A DNA stretch of 64,000 bases from Vibrio sp. Isolate32 (GTDB taxonomy: Bacteria > Pseudomonadota > Gammaproteobacteria > Enterobacterales > Vibrionaceae). The stretch spans positions 287,643-351,642 of the forward strand of contig NZ_JAKEUQ010000003.1 of the NCBI RefSeq assembly GCF_022397955.1, written 5' to 3'. This document shows, piece by piece, positions 46,139 to 56,215 of the stretch (within the stretch, counting starts at the first letter, position 1; the number at the start of each line of letters is the position of its first letter). The notes under the pieces are model-generated. The model was not told the DNA's origin, made no database searches, and saw nothing but the letters and a program-made list of their open reading frames with translations. The position numbers were made by a program, and so were the translations under genes.

Positions 46139-47659
46139 ATGTTAGACGGAATTTTACAAGGACTTTCGACCGCGGTGATGCCAATGAACATCATGATGGT
46201 AATTGTGGGCTGCTTCGTTGGTACCTTCATCGGTATGTTACCGGGGTTAGGTCCAATTTCAGCAATCGCATTGATGATCCCTATTACATACGGCCTAGAT
46301 CCTTCATCTGGCCTAATCTTAATGGCTGGTGTCTACTACGGCGCGGTTTTTGGTGGCTCAACGTCATCAATCTTAATCAATGCTCCGGGTTGTTCTTCAA
46401 CGGTAGTAACCGCATTCGACGGCTACCCGATGGCACAAAAAGGCCAAGCAGGTAAAGCACTTGCTCTCGCCGCTTACTCTTCTTTCACTGGCGGTACACT
46501 TTCAGCAATCATGTTATTGATCGCGGCTCCGGCGCTAGCAAGCGTGTCACTGAGCTTCCAGTCTTCAGACTACTTTGCACTGATGCTATTAGGTCTATCT
46601 GCTGTAGCAGCGTTTGCAGGCCCTGGTCAGGTTATCAAAGCGTGGATGATGACTATTTTAGGCTTGATGCTGTCAACTGTCGGTATCGACAAAGGTGTTG
46701 GTGTTGAACGTTTCACATTCGGCCTAACGGACTTAATGGATGGCTTCAGCTTCTTATTGTTAGCGATGGCAACCTTCGCACTGGGCGAAACCTTAATGGG
46801 TATTCTTAAGCCAGAAAAAGACACCAGCGCTGAAGAAAGCCAAAAGATGTCTGATATCGGCAGCATGAAAGTGACCAAAGAAGAGATCAAAGAAGTGGCT
46901 CCGGTTTCGATTCGTTCTTCGATTCTTGGCTTCTTTACTGGCGTACTTCCGGGTGCTGGCGCGACCATCGCGGCCTTCTTGAGTTACGGCATGGAGCGTA
47001 GCCTTGCGCCGAAAGATAAACAGAAACAGTTTGGTAAAGGCAGTATTCGTGGTCTTGTTGCTCCAGAATCGGCAAACAACGCAGCATCAAGTGGTTCATT
47101 CGTTCCACTTCTAACGCTGGGTATCCCGGGCTCTGGCACCACCGCTATCATGCTTGGCGCATTAATTGCTTACGGTATTCAGCCTGGTCCTCGTCTGTTT
47201 GTCGAGCATCCAGATGTATTCTGGTCGGTAATCATCTCTATGTACTTTGGTAACATCGTACTGGTTATCTTGAACCTACCGCTTATCCCGTACATCTCTA
47301 AACTGCTGGCTGTACCGAGAACTGTATTACTACCAATGATTTTGTTCTTCTCAATCACAGGTGTTTACTTAGTCTCTTTCAACACCATGGATGTATTTGT
47401 AATGTTGATTATTGCGATGGCTGCCATTGCGTTGAGGTTGGCTAACTTTCCTCTCGCGCCGCTACTGCTTGGCTTTATCTTAGGTGGTTTGATGGAAGAG
47501 AATCTAAGACGTGCGCTGATGATCAGCGATGGTGAACTCAGCTTCTTGTGGGAGCGCCCAATCACGATGACATTCACTATCCTTGCGGTATTGGTTCTAT
47601 CTAGCCCGATTCTAGTGAAACTATTCAAGAGCTTTAGAGTAAAACCAGTGGAAGTTTAA
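46139..47659 (+). CDS. tctA: Tripartite tricarboxylate transporter large permease TctA
   Basis: A 506-residue integral membrane protein with about 12 predicted helices, the channel-forming subunit of the TctABC system. Two internal halves each contain glycine-rich loops: GTFIGMLPGLGPISAIALMI near the start and FFTGVLPGAGATIAAFLSYG in the middle, the TTT hallmark. SANNAASSGSFVPLLTLGIP is another conserved block. It ends with a terminator. Direction and order (C-B-A) match other tct operons. Confidence 0.95.
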   Translation: MLDGILQGLSTAVMPMNIMMVIVGCFVGTFIGMLPGLGPISAIALMIPITYGLDPSSGLILMAGVYYGAVFGGSTSSILINAPGCSSTVVTAFDGYPMAQKGQAGKALALAAYSSFTGGTLSAIMLLIAAPALASVSLSFQSSDYFALMLLGLSAVAAFAGPGQVIKAWMMTILGLMLSTVGIDKGVGVERFTFGLTDLMDGFSFLLLAMATFALGETLMGILKPEKDTSAEESQKMSDIGSMKVTKEEIKEVAPVSIRSSILGFFTGVLPGAGATIAAFLSYGMERSLAPKDKQKQFGKGSIRGLVAPESANNAASSGSFVPLLTLGIPGSGTTAIMLGALIAYGIQPGPRLFVEHPDVFWSVIISMYFGNIVLVILNLPLIPYISKLLAVPRTVLLPMILFFSITGVYLVSFNTMDVFVMLIIAMAAIALRLANFPLAPLLLGFILGGLMEENLRRALMISDGELSFLWERPITMTFTILAVLVLSSPILVKLFKSFRVKPVEV

Positions 47660-47688
47660 AGTTCTACCAAATCAATTAAATCTCAACG

Positions 47689-47709
47689 AAAGGAGCCATT
47701 GGCTCCTTT
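47689..47709 (+). terminator. Terminator of the tctCBA operon
   Basis: AAAGGAGCC (47689-47697) pairs with GGCTCCTTT (47701-47709), followed by a T-run. Confidence 0.85.
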
Positions 47710-47850
47710 TTTCATTTGGACTTTCAATACGAACCAGCAGTAAAAGATGGTAGCAAACTCACAAACTAACACCTTCAACACGCTCAGCTCTGATATTCTT
47801 AACAAAATAAAGTAAGGTAACCAGTCATTTAACGCATTGGACTCAAAACT

Positions 47851-48609
47851 ATGGATTGGTTGGTTCTATTTCTCTCAGGCGTGATTGGCGGTGTGCTTAA
47901 CTCTATTGCAGGAGGCGGAAGCTTTATCACCTTCCCTGCCTTATTATTTGCTGGTGTCCCACCAATAGCCGCAAACGCGACCAATACCTTTGCATCATGT
48001 GCAGGCTACATCAGTGGCGCTTATGCACTGCGTCATGAGATTCAATCGGGTACCAAGAAACTAAAACTGACCATTACTTTGTGCGTACTAGGTGGTGGTA
48101 TTGGTGCTTTCTTGTTATTACACACGCCCGAAGCTTTATTTACTCAGTCCGTACCTTGGTTACTGCTTTTTGCAGCGTTGCTTTTCACTTTTGGCGGAAC
48201 ACTAAACAAATGGCTTAAGCGCGCCACAGAAAAACACAAACACGCCACCAGCGCTGGGGCTTTTTTTTCAGCACTATTACTACTCGTTGTGTGTATCTAC
48301 GGCGGCTATTTCAACGCAGGATTAGGCATAGTGACATTAAGCTATTTGGCTCTTGCTGGTTACACCAATATCAATGTAATGAATGGGATCAAACTGCTGG
48401 TTTCAGCTTGTGCCTCGCTTGCGGCAATTGTGTTTTTTATCGTCAATGGGTCGATTGATTGGCCATCTGGCATGGCGGTTTTAATGGGGACATTGGTTGG
48501 AGGCTATTACTCAGCGAAGATCTCTCGCCGCATTCCAAAACAGTACGTTCGAAACACAGTGATCATTGCGAGTTTTTTAATCACTGCCTACTTCTTTTAT
48601 GATAGTTAA
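47851..48609 (+). CDS. TauE/SafE family sulfite/anion exporter
   Basis: A 252-residue membrane protein with about eight transmembrane helices and the TauE/SafE layout: GVIGGVLNSIAGGGSFITFPALLFAGVP at the start, with a second related repeat GGYFNAGLGIVTLSYLALAG in the C-terminal half. Members export sulfite, sulfoacetate or related anions; the exact substrate is not readable. Single gene, 140 bases after the tct terminator. The 240 bases behind it hold no gene. Confidence 0.88.
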   Translation: MDWLVLFLSGVIGGVLNSIAGGGSFITFPALLFAGVPPIAANATNTFASCAGYISGAYALRHEIQSGTKKLKLTITLCVLGGGIGAFLLLHTPEALFTQSVPWLLLFAALLFTFGGTLNKWLKRATEKHKHATSAGAFFSALLLLVVCIYGGYFNAGLGIVTLSYLALAGYTNINVMNGIKLLVSACASLAAIVFFIVNGSIDWPSGMAVLMGTLVGGYYSAKISRRIPKQYVRNTVIIASFLITAYFFYDS

Positions 48610-48866
48610 ATTGGTGCCACTTAAGCACAACATCATTGAGGCTAATAACAATCAGTACCACCGATAAAATTTCACCTCTAACCCACCACTCGGCTATTTT
48701 ATTGATTATAAAACAACCACCCCGAAATATGAGAAAGCAGTCGTTCAATTAGTAAATTTGATAACAATTTAGACTGTTTTTTAGCCTTTTATTCACACTA
48801 AATGGGATAATTCTCCTGTCGAAAATGAGACTTTATTAGGAGGTGTTATGAACATTAAACTCGGTC

Positions 48867-49034
48867 ATGTCATCAAGTCGACTCATTTGCTTTGTCGCTT
48901 TTCTTGCTGCCACATTCGCGTGGATCCTAAAAATGCCCGCTTTGTTTTCTGTGTCAGCGCTCTTCTTACTGGTCAGCGCTATCGTTTATGTCGCCGATCT
49001 TTGGAAGAACCAAAAGAGAAATCGCGAAGCTTAA
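48867..49034 (+). CDS. Small two-span membrane protein, 55 residues
   Basis: The frame MSSSRLICFVAFLAATFAWI, then LKMPALFSVSALFLLVSAIV and a basic tail WKNQKRNREA looks like a genuine small inner-membrane protein with two helices. However, the strong AGGAGGTG site (48839-48846) points to an ATG at 48848 in another frame, whose product (90 codons) is not protein-like. Either the upstream ATG makes a short peptide coupled to this ORF, or a one-base change has split an originally continuous gene. Confidence 0.5.
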   Translation: MSSSRLICFVAFLAATFAWILKMPALFSVSALFLLVSAIVYVADLWKNQKRNREA

Positions 49035-49064
49035 GACTTAACAGCAATAAGCTAAGTACACGAA

Positions 49065-49088
49065 AAAAGGAGCGCTTAGGCTCCTTTT
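49065..49088 (+). terminator. Terminator after the small membrane protein
   Basis: AAAAGGAGC (49065-49073) pairs with GCTCCTTTT (49080-49088); T-rich sequence follows. Confidence 0.8.
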
Positions 49089-49241
49089 GTATTTTTTGTT
49101 CATCGTTTTATTTGCCGTAAGGATCGTTTTTAGAGGCGCCTTTTAGTGGTAACACCTTATCTAAAACCGCGTCTTTATTTAAAGATACCCAGCTCTATCG
49201 ACGCCCTAGTTTATCGGCGCTCAATTTTATCGAGCCTATTT

Positions 49242-49655
49242 TTATCGACGAAAGTTACGACCGTTGCCGCCGCGACGAGCTTTAAATGCAGAAGCCGCTT
49301 TCGCTTGTGAAGCTTGAATCGACTCGACTGTTAGCTCCATAGGCTCACGAGGCTCTAACCCGTGGCGAAATGTACGTGAACGCGGAGGCATTTGGTATTC
49401 AATGTCCGACGCTTTAGGCATGCGCTTGAAACGGTAAAGGTAGAAGTTTTCGACCTTTTCACGAGCCCACTCAGTCTTCTTAAGGTATTTAACAGCGCTT
49501 GCGATAGTTGGCTTAGTGTTAAAGCAGTTCATACGCATTGCCGCATCTAAAATTTCCCAACCATAATGGTCCACCAATTCAGTGACCATGGTTTCAAGCT
49601 TCAAGCCATGCAGTGGGTTGTTTCGTTGCAGTTCGATTCTTTCTTCTTCAGTCAT
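49242..49655 (-). CDS. VF530 family protein (DUF2132)
   Basis: A 137-residue protein with the small helical VF530 domain: NNPLHGLKLETMVTELVDHYGW, then MNCFNTKPTIASAVKYLKKTEWAREKVENFYL (about 12-70). VF530-like proteins are thought to bind DNA. The C-terminal half is basic (ending RRGGNGRNFRR), which fits nucleic-acid binding. The ATG at MTEEERIEL is preferred over one nine codons earlier. The 400-base gap upstream (49656-50056) has no gene that I can support. Confidence 0.85.
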   Translation of the reverse strand: MTEEERIELQRNNPLHGLKLETMVTELVDHYGWEILDAAMRMNCFNTKPTIASAVKYLKKTEWAREKVENFYLYRFKRMPKASDIEYQMPPRSRTFRHGLEPREPMELTVESIQASQAKAASAFKARRGGNGRNFRR

Positions 49656-50056
49656 AACATTACCTTTTTCAAGGCAGATCAACGCCTTGAATATATGCTA
49701 GAACGCCATCATCACTGACCGCTTCTTGCTTAATCACTTAGGCATTATGTCCATTGCCCTTATTTATTTCGTTATGATGGCATAAAGCGTGTTGGTTATC
49801 CTATTTATCTTTTCATTTAATTTTAAAACGTTCATTAAACGCTGTGACATTCAACATTTGGGCTAGCTCCTGTTTGGACCTATACAAACAAAAGTGCTAG
49901 TTAACAAAACTGATGAGAACAAACTGAAATAACCTTTATTTCTTTATTGTTATTGTCTTTTATCCGCACGCGGTGCTATGGTTAGAGGAACGTCGAAAAA
50001 TAAAAATACCCCCTACTAAACAATGATATAAGTATAAATAAAGGTTGGCTTGCAAC

Positions 50057-51205
50057 ATGTTTGACCACTCCCAAATCAATAGAGTAGCCGCGCAGGATAA
50101 GGACATTATCGCCATCGTTGATGACCTTTTCCGGCTAGCTCGTGAACATTACACCTCATTATCGCGGCTCTCGGTCATATTATGCAGTGACAATAGAGCA
50201 TCGAATTATTTTGTGTCAGATGCCCTAAGTAAAGAAGCAGAGCATCGTTATATTGATCTAGAAATAAAACCAGAATCAGCGTTGTCGCGATTAGCAGAAT
50301 CTCTCGATACGCGCATCATTCATGATCTCAGTTTGACTCCACCAACAGTGCAAACTTGCCATTTATTAAAGCTCGGCCATCAGAGCAGTTACACAACCCC
50401 TATTCACTATCAAGAACATAATCTTGGGTTTGTATTCGTTAACGCCTCATCGATTGGGTTCTTTTCTGAGCCGTCAATACAATGCGATGTGGCTTATCTC
50501 ACTCAAGTCATCTCAAGCTTGTTCATTCAACTGTTTGAGCGGCAACGTCACTTTCAATCTTCCTTAGTAATTACACTGAATATGGGGCACGCTCGCGATC
50601 CGGAAACCAAAGAGCATCTGATTCGGATGGGCAAATACAGTGAACAATTAGCTCGAACCCTATCAAATACAAACAAAGAAATTACCCACCAGTTCATCCA
50701 TCGTATTCGCTTATATGCGCCCTTTCACGATATAGGGAAATACCGAATTCCGGATAATGTATTGTTCAGTACCGAGCGTTTCTCCGATGAGGAGAGAGCG
50801 ATAATGAACAACCATACGTTATATGGGGAAGACATGATTAATGATGTGGTTGCGCTATCTCACCACAGCTCAATGTGTTCGAAAGAAATCCAGTTCATCA
50901 AGAATATCGTTCGTCATCACCATGAAAGGTTTGACGGTTCAGGCCTACCCGATGCATTAAGAGGCCAAGCCATACCGTTGGAAGCCAGAATAGTGACCTT
51001 AGCAGATGTTTTTGATGCGCTGATGAGTAAAAGAGCCTATAAACGGGCATGGACATTAAATGAAGTGATGGAATACATAGAGATACACAACGGCTCGATA
51101 TTTGACCCACAGTGTGTCAAAGCGCTGAAACAGAACCTCGACTACTTCCTGTCAATTAGAAAGCAATATAACGACGATATTCAACCGCAAGCCATGACAG
51201 CTTAG
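50057..51205 (+). CDS. HD-GYP domain protein (probable c-di-GMP phosphodiesterase)
   Basis: A 382-residue protein: an N-terminal GAF-like region (about 15-165) and a C-terminal HD-GYP domain. HD motif: YAPFHDIGKYRIPDNVLF; later HHHERFDGSGLPDALRG, LADVFDALMSKRAYK. The GYP signature is GLP, with leucine instead of tyrosine, otherwise metal ligands H, D, H, H, D are visible. It should hydrolyse c-di-GMP to GMP or pGpG, if the variant is active. I used MFDHSQINR; a TTG four codons earlier is possible. Confidence 0.86.
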   Translation: MFDHSQINRVAAQDKDIIAIVDDLFRLAREHYTSLSRLSVILCSDNRASNYFVSDALSKEAEHRYIDLEIKPESALSRLAESLDTRIIHDLSLTPPTVQTCHLLKLGHQSSYTTPIHYQEHNLGFVFVNASSIGFFSEPSIQCDVAYLTQVISSLFIQLFERQRHFQSSLVITLNMGHARDPETKEHLIRMGKYSEQLARTLSNTNKEITHQFIHRIRLYAPFHDIGKYRIPDNVLFSTERFSDEERAIMNNHTLYGEDMINDVVALSHHSSMCSKEIQFIKNIVRHHHERFDGSGLPDALRGQAIPLEARIVTLADVFDALMSKRAYKRAWTLNEVMEYIEIHNGSIFDPQCVKALKQNLDYFLSIRKQYNDDIQPQAMTA

Positions 51206-51267
51206 TTCGAACTTCTGCTGCAAGATCCCAATCTAATATCAAGCTTTAACGAAACCACAGCCAACAA

Positions 51268-51293
51268 AAAAGGATGCCAATAGGCATCCTTTT
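51268..51293 (-). terminator. Terminator of the zwf-pgl-gnd operon
   Basis: AAAAGGATGCC (51268-51278) and GGCATCCTTTT (51283-51293) form a perfect 11-bp stem with a four-base loop. It serves both the leftward gnd gene and possibly the rightward HD-GYP gene. Confidence 0.9.
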
Positions 51294-51349
51294 GATTTCT
51301 AGCTTTTACGTTTAAAAGCCTCGGAGCTCTTAACAGCTTCTCACTACGA

Positions 51350-52798
51350 TTATACGTCGTAAGTTGTAGAAGCAGTATCGCCGCCTGTACCAGTCCAGTT
51401 TGTGTGGAAGAACTCACCACGTGGACGGTCAGTACGCTCGTAAGTGTGAGCACCGAAGTAGTCACGTTGAGCTTGAAGCAGGTTAGCTGGTAGACGTGCA
51501 GTTGTGTAACCGTCTAGGAAAGATAGCGCAGAAATCGTACATGGCATTGGGATACCAGACTCTAGAGATTTCGCTGCTACTTTACGCCATGCCGCTAGGC
51601 TGCTTTGTAGGATGTTTTTGAAGTACTCATCAGAACCTAGGAACGCGATGTCTGGGTTTGCTTCGTACGCATCGCGGATATTACTTAGGAATGCAGAACG
51701 GATGATACAACCACCACGCCACATTAGTGCTACGTTACCGTAGTTTAGGTCCCAACCGTTCTCGTTAGATGCTTCGCGCATTAGCATGAAGCCTTGAGCG
51801 TAAGAGATGATCTTAGAAGCTAGTAGAGCTTGACGTAGTGCATCAACCCACTCTTGCTTGTCACCTTCAACTGGAGTAATTGTCTTGCCGAATAGAGTTT
51901 CAGCTTCAACACGTTGATCTTTCAGTGCAGATAGGCAACGAGAGAATACAGACTCAGAGATAAGCGTTAGAGGAATACCTAGGTCTAGTGCGTTAATACC
52001 TGTCCACTTACCAGTACCTTTTTGACCTGCAGTGTCTAGGATCTTCTCAACTAGCGCTTCACCGTCTTCATCTTTGTAACCAAGGATGTCAGCAGTGATT
52101 TCAACTAGGTAGCTGTCTAGCTCAGTCTTGTTCCAATCAGCAAATACAGCTTGCATCTCGTCAGCAGACATACCTAGGCCATCTTTCATGAACTGGTATG
52201 CTTCAGTGATAAGCTGCATGTCACCGTATTCGATACCGTTGTGTACCATCTTAACGAAGTGACCAGCACCATCGTTACCAACCCAGTCACAACAAGGCTC
52301 ACCAGCGTCAGTTTTTGCAGAGATACCTTGGAAGATTGGCTTAACCGCTTCCCAAGCTTCAGCTGCGCCGCCTGGCATGATTGAAGGACCGAAACGAGCA
52401 CCTTCTTCACCACCAGATACACCAGTACCGATGAAGTGGATGCCTTTTTCACGACAGTGCGCTACGCGACGGTTAGTGTCTGGGTAGTTAGTGTTACCAC
52501 CATCAATGATGATGTCGCCTTCGTCTAGAAGTGGGATTAGGTTGTCGATGAACGTGTCTACAACGTCACCAGCACGAACCATAAGCATCACTTTACGTGG
52601 CGTTTCTAGTTTCTCAACTAGCTCTTCTAGAGAGTAAGCACCGACAATGTTAGTACCTTTAGCTGGACCTTCTAGAAACTCGTCTACTTTCGCAGCAGTA
52701 CGGTTGTGAGCCACAACTTTGAAGCCGTGGTCGTTCATGTTTAGGATAAGGTTCTGACCCATTACTGCTAGGCCAATTACACCGATATCACCTTTCAT
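51350..52798 (-). CDS. gnd: 6-phosphogluconate dehydrogenase (decarboxylating)
   Basis: Oxidises 6-phosphogluconate to ribulose-5-phosphate with CO2 and NADPH. The 482-residue protein has the Rossmann motif GVIGLAVMGQNLILNM (about 6-21), FIGTGVSGGEEGARFGPSIMPGG, GAGHFVKMVHNGIEYGDMQL with the catalytic lysine, and the C-terminal domain ending DTASTTYDV. It is the last gene of the operon, 29 bases after pgl. Length and motifs match E. coli Gnd closely. Confidence 0.97.
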   Translation of the reverse strand: MKGDIGVIGLAVMGQNLILNMNDHGFKVVAHNRTAAKVDEFLEGPAKGTNIVGAYSLEELVEKLETPRKVMLMVRAGDVVDTFIDNLIPLLDEGDIIIDGGNTNYPDTNRRVAHCREKGIHFIGTGVSGGEEGARFGPSIMPGGAAEAWEAVKPIFQGISAKTDAGEPCCDWVGNDGAGHFVKMVHNGIEYGDMQLITEAYQFMKDGLGMSADEMQAVFADWNKTELDSYLVEITADILGYKDEDGEALVEKILDTAGQKGTGKWTGINALDLGIPLTLISESVFSRCLSALKDQRVEAETLFGKTITPVEGDKQEWVDALRQALLASKIISYAQGFMLMREASNENGWDLNYGNVALMWRGGCIIRSAFLSNIRDAYEANPDIAFLGSDEYFKNILQSSLAAWRKVAAKSLESGIPMPCTISALSFLDGYTTARLPANLLQAQRDYFGAHTYERTDRPRGEFFHTNWTGTGGDTASTTYDV

Positions 52799-52827
52799 TA
52801 TTTATATCTCCTTGCGGCTAGTCGCAC

Positions 52828-53544
52828 TTATGCGATAGCACTTGCTGCATTTGAATCTAGGAACCACTCTGTTTCGCCAGTTTTAGACTGGATTTTCGCT
52901 GCCGGGTAAGGCAACTCTGAAGCAGGAGTAGTATGAATTTCTTTAACGATCTCAACTTTACCTGCACCCAGTACTAGGTAGCTGATTCGTTTTGCTGCTT
53001 CTAAAACTTTCGCAGTTTTAGAAACACGGATTTGACCAGACTCAGGGTGAGAAGCCAGTACAGACAGGTTCTCATCTTGGTAGTTTGTTGCGCCCGGGAA
53101 TAGTGAAGCCGTGTGGCCATCTGCGCCAACACCTAGCAGAATCCAATCGAAAACAGGTGTGCCGTTTTCACAAGGAATCACATCAGCCATCTCTTTAGCA
53201 AAACGTTCTGCTTCTGCTTTCGGCTCATCTTCACCACGGATGCGGTGGATGTTCTCAGCAGGAAGATTTACTTGAGAGAATAAAAGTGCGTTTGCTTCAC
53301 CGTAGTTGCTTTCTGCATCATCCGGTGCAACACAGCGCTCATCACCCCACCAGAAGTGAAGGTTATTCCATTGAATGCCTTCTGCGTATGGCGCTTGAGC
53401 CAATAGTTTGAAAAGCATTTTAGGTGTACTACCACCAGACAGTGAAATGTGAACAGGTTTACCCTGCTCGCTGTACGCTTTCATTTCGTTTGCTAGGTTC
53501 TCAACAACTAGCTCTGGCGTTTCAAAGATCTTGTGGTTGATCAT
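52828..53544 (-). CDS. pgl: 6-phosphogluconolactonase
   Basis: Hydrolyses 6-phosphoglucono-lactone to 6-phosphogluconate. The 238-residue protein of the DevB/Pgl type contains [16 protein letters not shown] (phosphate loop), [24 protein letters not shown] and [15 protein letters not shown], the family's conserved blocks. Its ATG overlaps the zwf stop (ATGA), so coupling fixes the start at [13 protein letters not shown]; the longer frame to 53592 is an artefact. Confidence 0.95.
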   Translation of the reverse strand: MINHKIFETPELVVENLANEMKAYSEQGKPVHISLSGGSTPKMLFKLLAQAPYAEGIQWNNLHFWWGDERCVAPDDAESNYGEANALLFSQVNLPAENIHRIRGEDEPKAEAERFAKEMADVIPCENGTPVFDWILLGVGADGHTASLFPGATNYQDENLSVLASHPESGQIRVSKTAKVLEAAKRISYLVLGAGKVEIVKEIHTTPASELPYPAAKIQSKTGETEWFLDSNAASAIA

Positions 53545-55043
53545 AGTTCGCAGTAATCCGTGTCTGTTAAGTTTTTGCATGGGAAACGCCATGCGCGGCC
53601 ATCACGTTGCAGAAGTTCATCCGCTTCCTGTGGGCCCCAAGTACCACAAGCATAGCCAAACAGTGCTTGAGGATCTTGTTTAAAGTCTAAGATTGGTTGA
53701 ACGTACTTCCAACATGCTTCTACCGCATCGGTACGTGCAAACAGAGTCGCATCACCGTTTAGTGCATCAAGAAGAAGACGCTCGTAAGCCGTTAGCATTT
53801 GAGTTTCTGGCAAATCAGAGTAAGAGAAGTTCATTTTCACTTCTTTTGCTTTGAAGCCTGCGCCCGGCTCTTTCAAACCAAAGCTCATCTGAATACCTTC
53901 GTCCGGTTGGATACGGATGATCAGTTTATTTTCTGGTGCATCTTGACCAAATACTGGGTGCGGCGTGTTCTTAAAGTGAATCACGATTTCCGTTACGCGT
54001 GTTGGTAAGCGTTTACCAGTACGCACGTAGAATGGAACCCCATTCCAACGCCAGTTATTGATATGAGCTTTCAGACCAATGTAAGTTTCAGTACGAGAGT
54101 CATCCGCTACGCCCGGCTCTTCACGGTAACCAAGTAAATGCTGACCGCGAACGTCAGACGCTGTGTATTGACCAAGAACCAAGTCTTTACGTAGGTCTTC
54201 TTCTTCAAGAGGTTTCAGGCACTGAAGTACTTTAACCACTTCGTCACGAATAGAGTCAGCGTTAATTTGAGCTGGTGGTTCCATACCAACCATTGCTAAT
54301 ACTTGTAGCAGGTGGTTCTGGAACATGTCACGAACTGCGCCAGAACCATCGTAGTAGCCGCCACGTTCTTCAACGCCAAGGAATTCTGCACCTGTGATTT
54401 CAACGTAATCAATAAAGTTACGGTTCCACAGTGGTTCAAACATCGCGTTTGAGAAACGAAGCACTAGAAGGTTTTGTACCGTCTCTTTACCTAAGTAGTG
54501 GTCGATACGGTAGATCTGGTGTTCTTGGAAGTGATGATGGATCTCTTCATCTAACGCTTGAGCAGAAGCTAAATCGTAACCAAATGGCTTCTCGATGATC
54601 AGACGGCGCCAGCCATTCGTTTCATCGTTAAGGCCATGCGCAGCAAGGTTTGCTGGGATAACACCGTACAAGCTTGGCGGCGTTGCCAAGTAGAACAAAG
54701 TGTTGTGGTTTTCGAATTGGCAGTCTTGCTCAAGTTTGTCTAGACGTTGTGCTAAACGAGCGTAATCGTCTACATCTGAAGTGTTGATCGCTTGGTAATG
54801 CAAATGTTCAATAAATGCATTCAGCGTCTCTGGTTCAGTTTGTTCCATTTCCTGAAGAGACTTCTTCAGCTTCTCGCGGTAAGACTCATCGCTGTACTCA
54901 GTACGGCTCACTCCAAGAATCGCAAAGGATTCTGGTAGTTGATTGCTAGCATACAGGTGGTACAAAGCAGGAATTAACTTACGGTAAGTTAGATCTCCCG
55001 ACGCACCAAAAATAACGATGCTGCTGTTTTCAGGTATTACCAT
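53541..55043 (-). CDS. zwf: Glucose-6-phosphate 1-dehydrogenase
   Basis: First enzyme of the oxidative pentose-phosphate pathway, oxidising glucose-6-phosphate with NADP. The 500-residue protein has [19 protein letters not shown] (cofactor loop, about 9-27), [11 protein letters not shown], and [21 protein letters not shown] with the catalytic histidine. The start is [12 protein letters not shown], preceded by AGGAAAG at proper distance; ATGs 13 and 1 codons earlier are less likely. First gene of the zwf-pgl-gnd operon. Confidence 0.96.
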   Translation of the reverse strand: MVIPENSSIVIFGASGDLTYRKLIPALYHLYASNQLPESFAILGVSRTEYSDESYREKLKKSLQEMEQTEPETLNAFIEHLHYQAINTSDVDDYARLAQRLDKLEQDCQFENHNTLFYLATPPSLYGVIPANLAAHGLNDETNGWRRLIIEKPFGYDLASAQALDEEIHHHFQEHQIYRIDHYLGKETVQNLLVLRFSNAMFEPLWNRNFIDYVEITGAEFLGVEERGGYYDGSGAVRDMFQNHLLQVLAMVGMEPPAQINADSIRDEVVKVLQCLKPLEEEDLRKDLVLGQYTASDVRGQHLLGYREEPGVADDSRTETYIGLKAHINNWRWNGVPFYVRTGKRLPTRVTEIVIHFKNTPHPVFGQDAPENKLIIRIQPDEGIQMSFGLKEPGAGFKAKEVKMNFSYSDLPETQMLTAYERLLLDALNGDATLFARTDAVEACWKYVQPILDFKQDPQALFGYACGTWGPQEADELLQRDGRAWRFPCKNLTDTDYCEL

Positions 55044-55450
55044 CATCTTTCCTATAAAAACAAGGTTTTTAGTATTCGCCAAAGGTATCAGCGAGATACG
55101 AAAATAGATAATAGGTCTTAACTATTACATCAATAGTAAGCGCCTATTAAATTTGAGAATGCGTTTGGTAAACGAGGATGAAAGCTGTCACCTCTATTCG
55201 GGACGGTATTGTCTATGACTATTTGGTTTACATCAACCACTGTGAAAGCAATCGATTAAATATTGACTCATTTCGAACAAATTCTAGCCAACCATTCTGC
55301 TCATAAAGCCCGTTATAGAAGCAAATCAGCATTCTCAAACATTTTAGTTAAAAAGAATAGTATCAGGTCGGTGAAATGAGTAAGAGGAAATCGGGAGAAA
55401 GGTAAAACCAGTTTATTCAACTGGCTTTATATTGATTGATAGCATCGCGT
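55044..55450. promoter_or_regulatory. zwf promoter region with an inverted repeat
   Basis: About 400 bases between zwf and the response-regulator gene, both leftward. It must include the zwf promoter. A small inverted repeat, ACTATT (55121-55126) and AATAGT (55132-55137), lies about 80 bases before zwf and might be an operator. No gene or strong terminator is seen in the rest. Confidence 0.35.
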
Positions 55451-56146
55451 TTATCTTTGCGATTTGTTGTAGCAGCGCTCTGGGCGACCTACGGTACCGT
55501 AATTTAAGTCCGCGACTAACTCGCCAGTGGTAATCAAAAATTCTAAATAGCGTCTAGCGGTGGTTCGGCTAGCACCAATTCGTTCACCGGCTTCATCAGC
55601 GGTAATATTAACGGCATTAGCTTGTTGAAAAATGGCTCTGATCTTATCCAACGTTACGCCATCAATGCCTTTCGGTAATATTGAAACTTTCGCTGAGTCT
55701 GTTTTAGCATTGGCTTGTAGCATCTTATCCACCAAGCCTTGGTTTAGATCAGACACGCTTTCGAACTCTTGTTGTTGTGATTGATACTTTTTCAGCGCCG
55801 CTTCCAAGCGAGGAAACATCACTGGCTTCAGTAAGTAGTCGACAACGCCGCCGCGCATTGCCACCTGCAAAGTATCAACGTCTCGAGCTGCAGTAATTAA
55901 GATTACATCGCACTCTTGATTACTGCCTCTTACGTGATTAAGAATATCAAGCCCACTGCCATCTGGCAGGTAAACATCCAGTAGCATTAAGTCAGGTTTC
56001 AATATATCGAGTTGCATTAACGCTTCAGATTGTGTGGTCGCTATTCCCACAACATCAAAACCTCCCATCAGCTCCAAGTAGCGATAGTGAAGCTCTGCAA
56101 TCGCAATATCATCTTCAATGACCATGACTCTGGTGATTGCATTCAT
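55451..56146 (-). CDS. Response regulator of the CitB/DcuR type
   Basis: A 231-residue response regulator: receiver domain with acidic pocket ED-D (11-13), phosphoacceptor D57 in LMLLDVYLPDGSG and lysine in LLKPVMFPR; then a C-terminal helix-turn-helix of the CitT/CitB kind (ITADEAGERIGASRTTARRYLEFL). It pairs with the sensor kinase just upstream (69 bases). Relatives control citrate fermentation or C4-dicarboxylate use. Targets in this window could include tctCBA, but no operator was identified. Confidence 0.92.
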   Translation of the reverse strand: MNAITRVMVIEDDIAIAELHYRYLELMGGFDVVGIATTQSEALMQLDILKPDLMLLDVYLPDGSGLDILNHVRGSNQECDVILITAARDVDTLQVAMRGGVVDYLLKPVMFPRLEAALKKYQSQQQEFESVSDLNQGLVDKMLQANAKTDSAKVSILPKGIDGVTLDKIRAIFQQANAVNITADEAGERIGASRTTARRYLEFLITTGELVADLNYGTVGRPERCYNKSQR

Positions 56147-56215
56147 TTATGCTCTTCCTTTAACCATAATTTTTCCGTCACGATGATCTTCACAAGATCG
56201 CTTCGTGCTTAATTA

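Noticed and set aside
48848..49120. 90-codon ORF MNIKLGHVIKSTHLL
   Set aside because: Composition rich in C, R and S and reading through a terminator hairpin; the overlapping frame encodes a believable membrane protein. Only its start codon and ribosome site are convincing.
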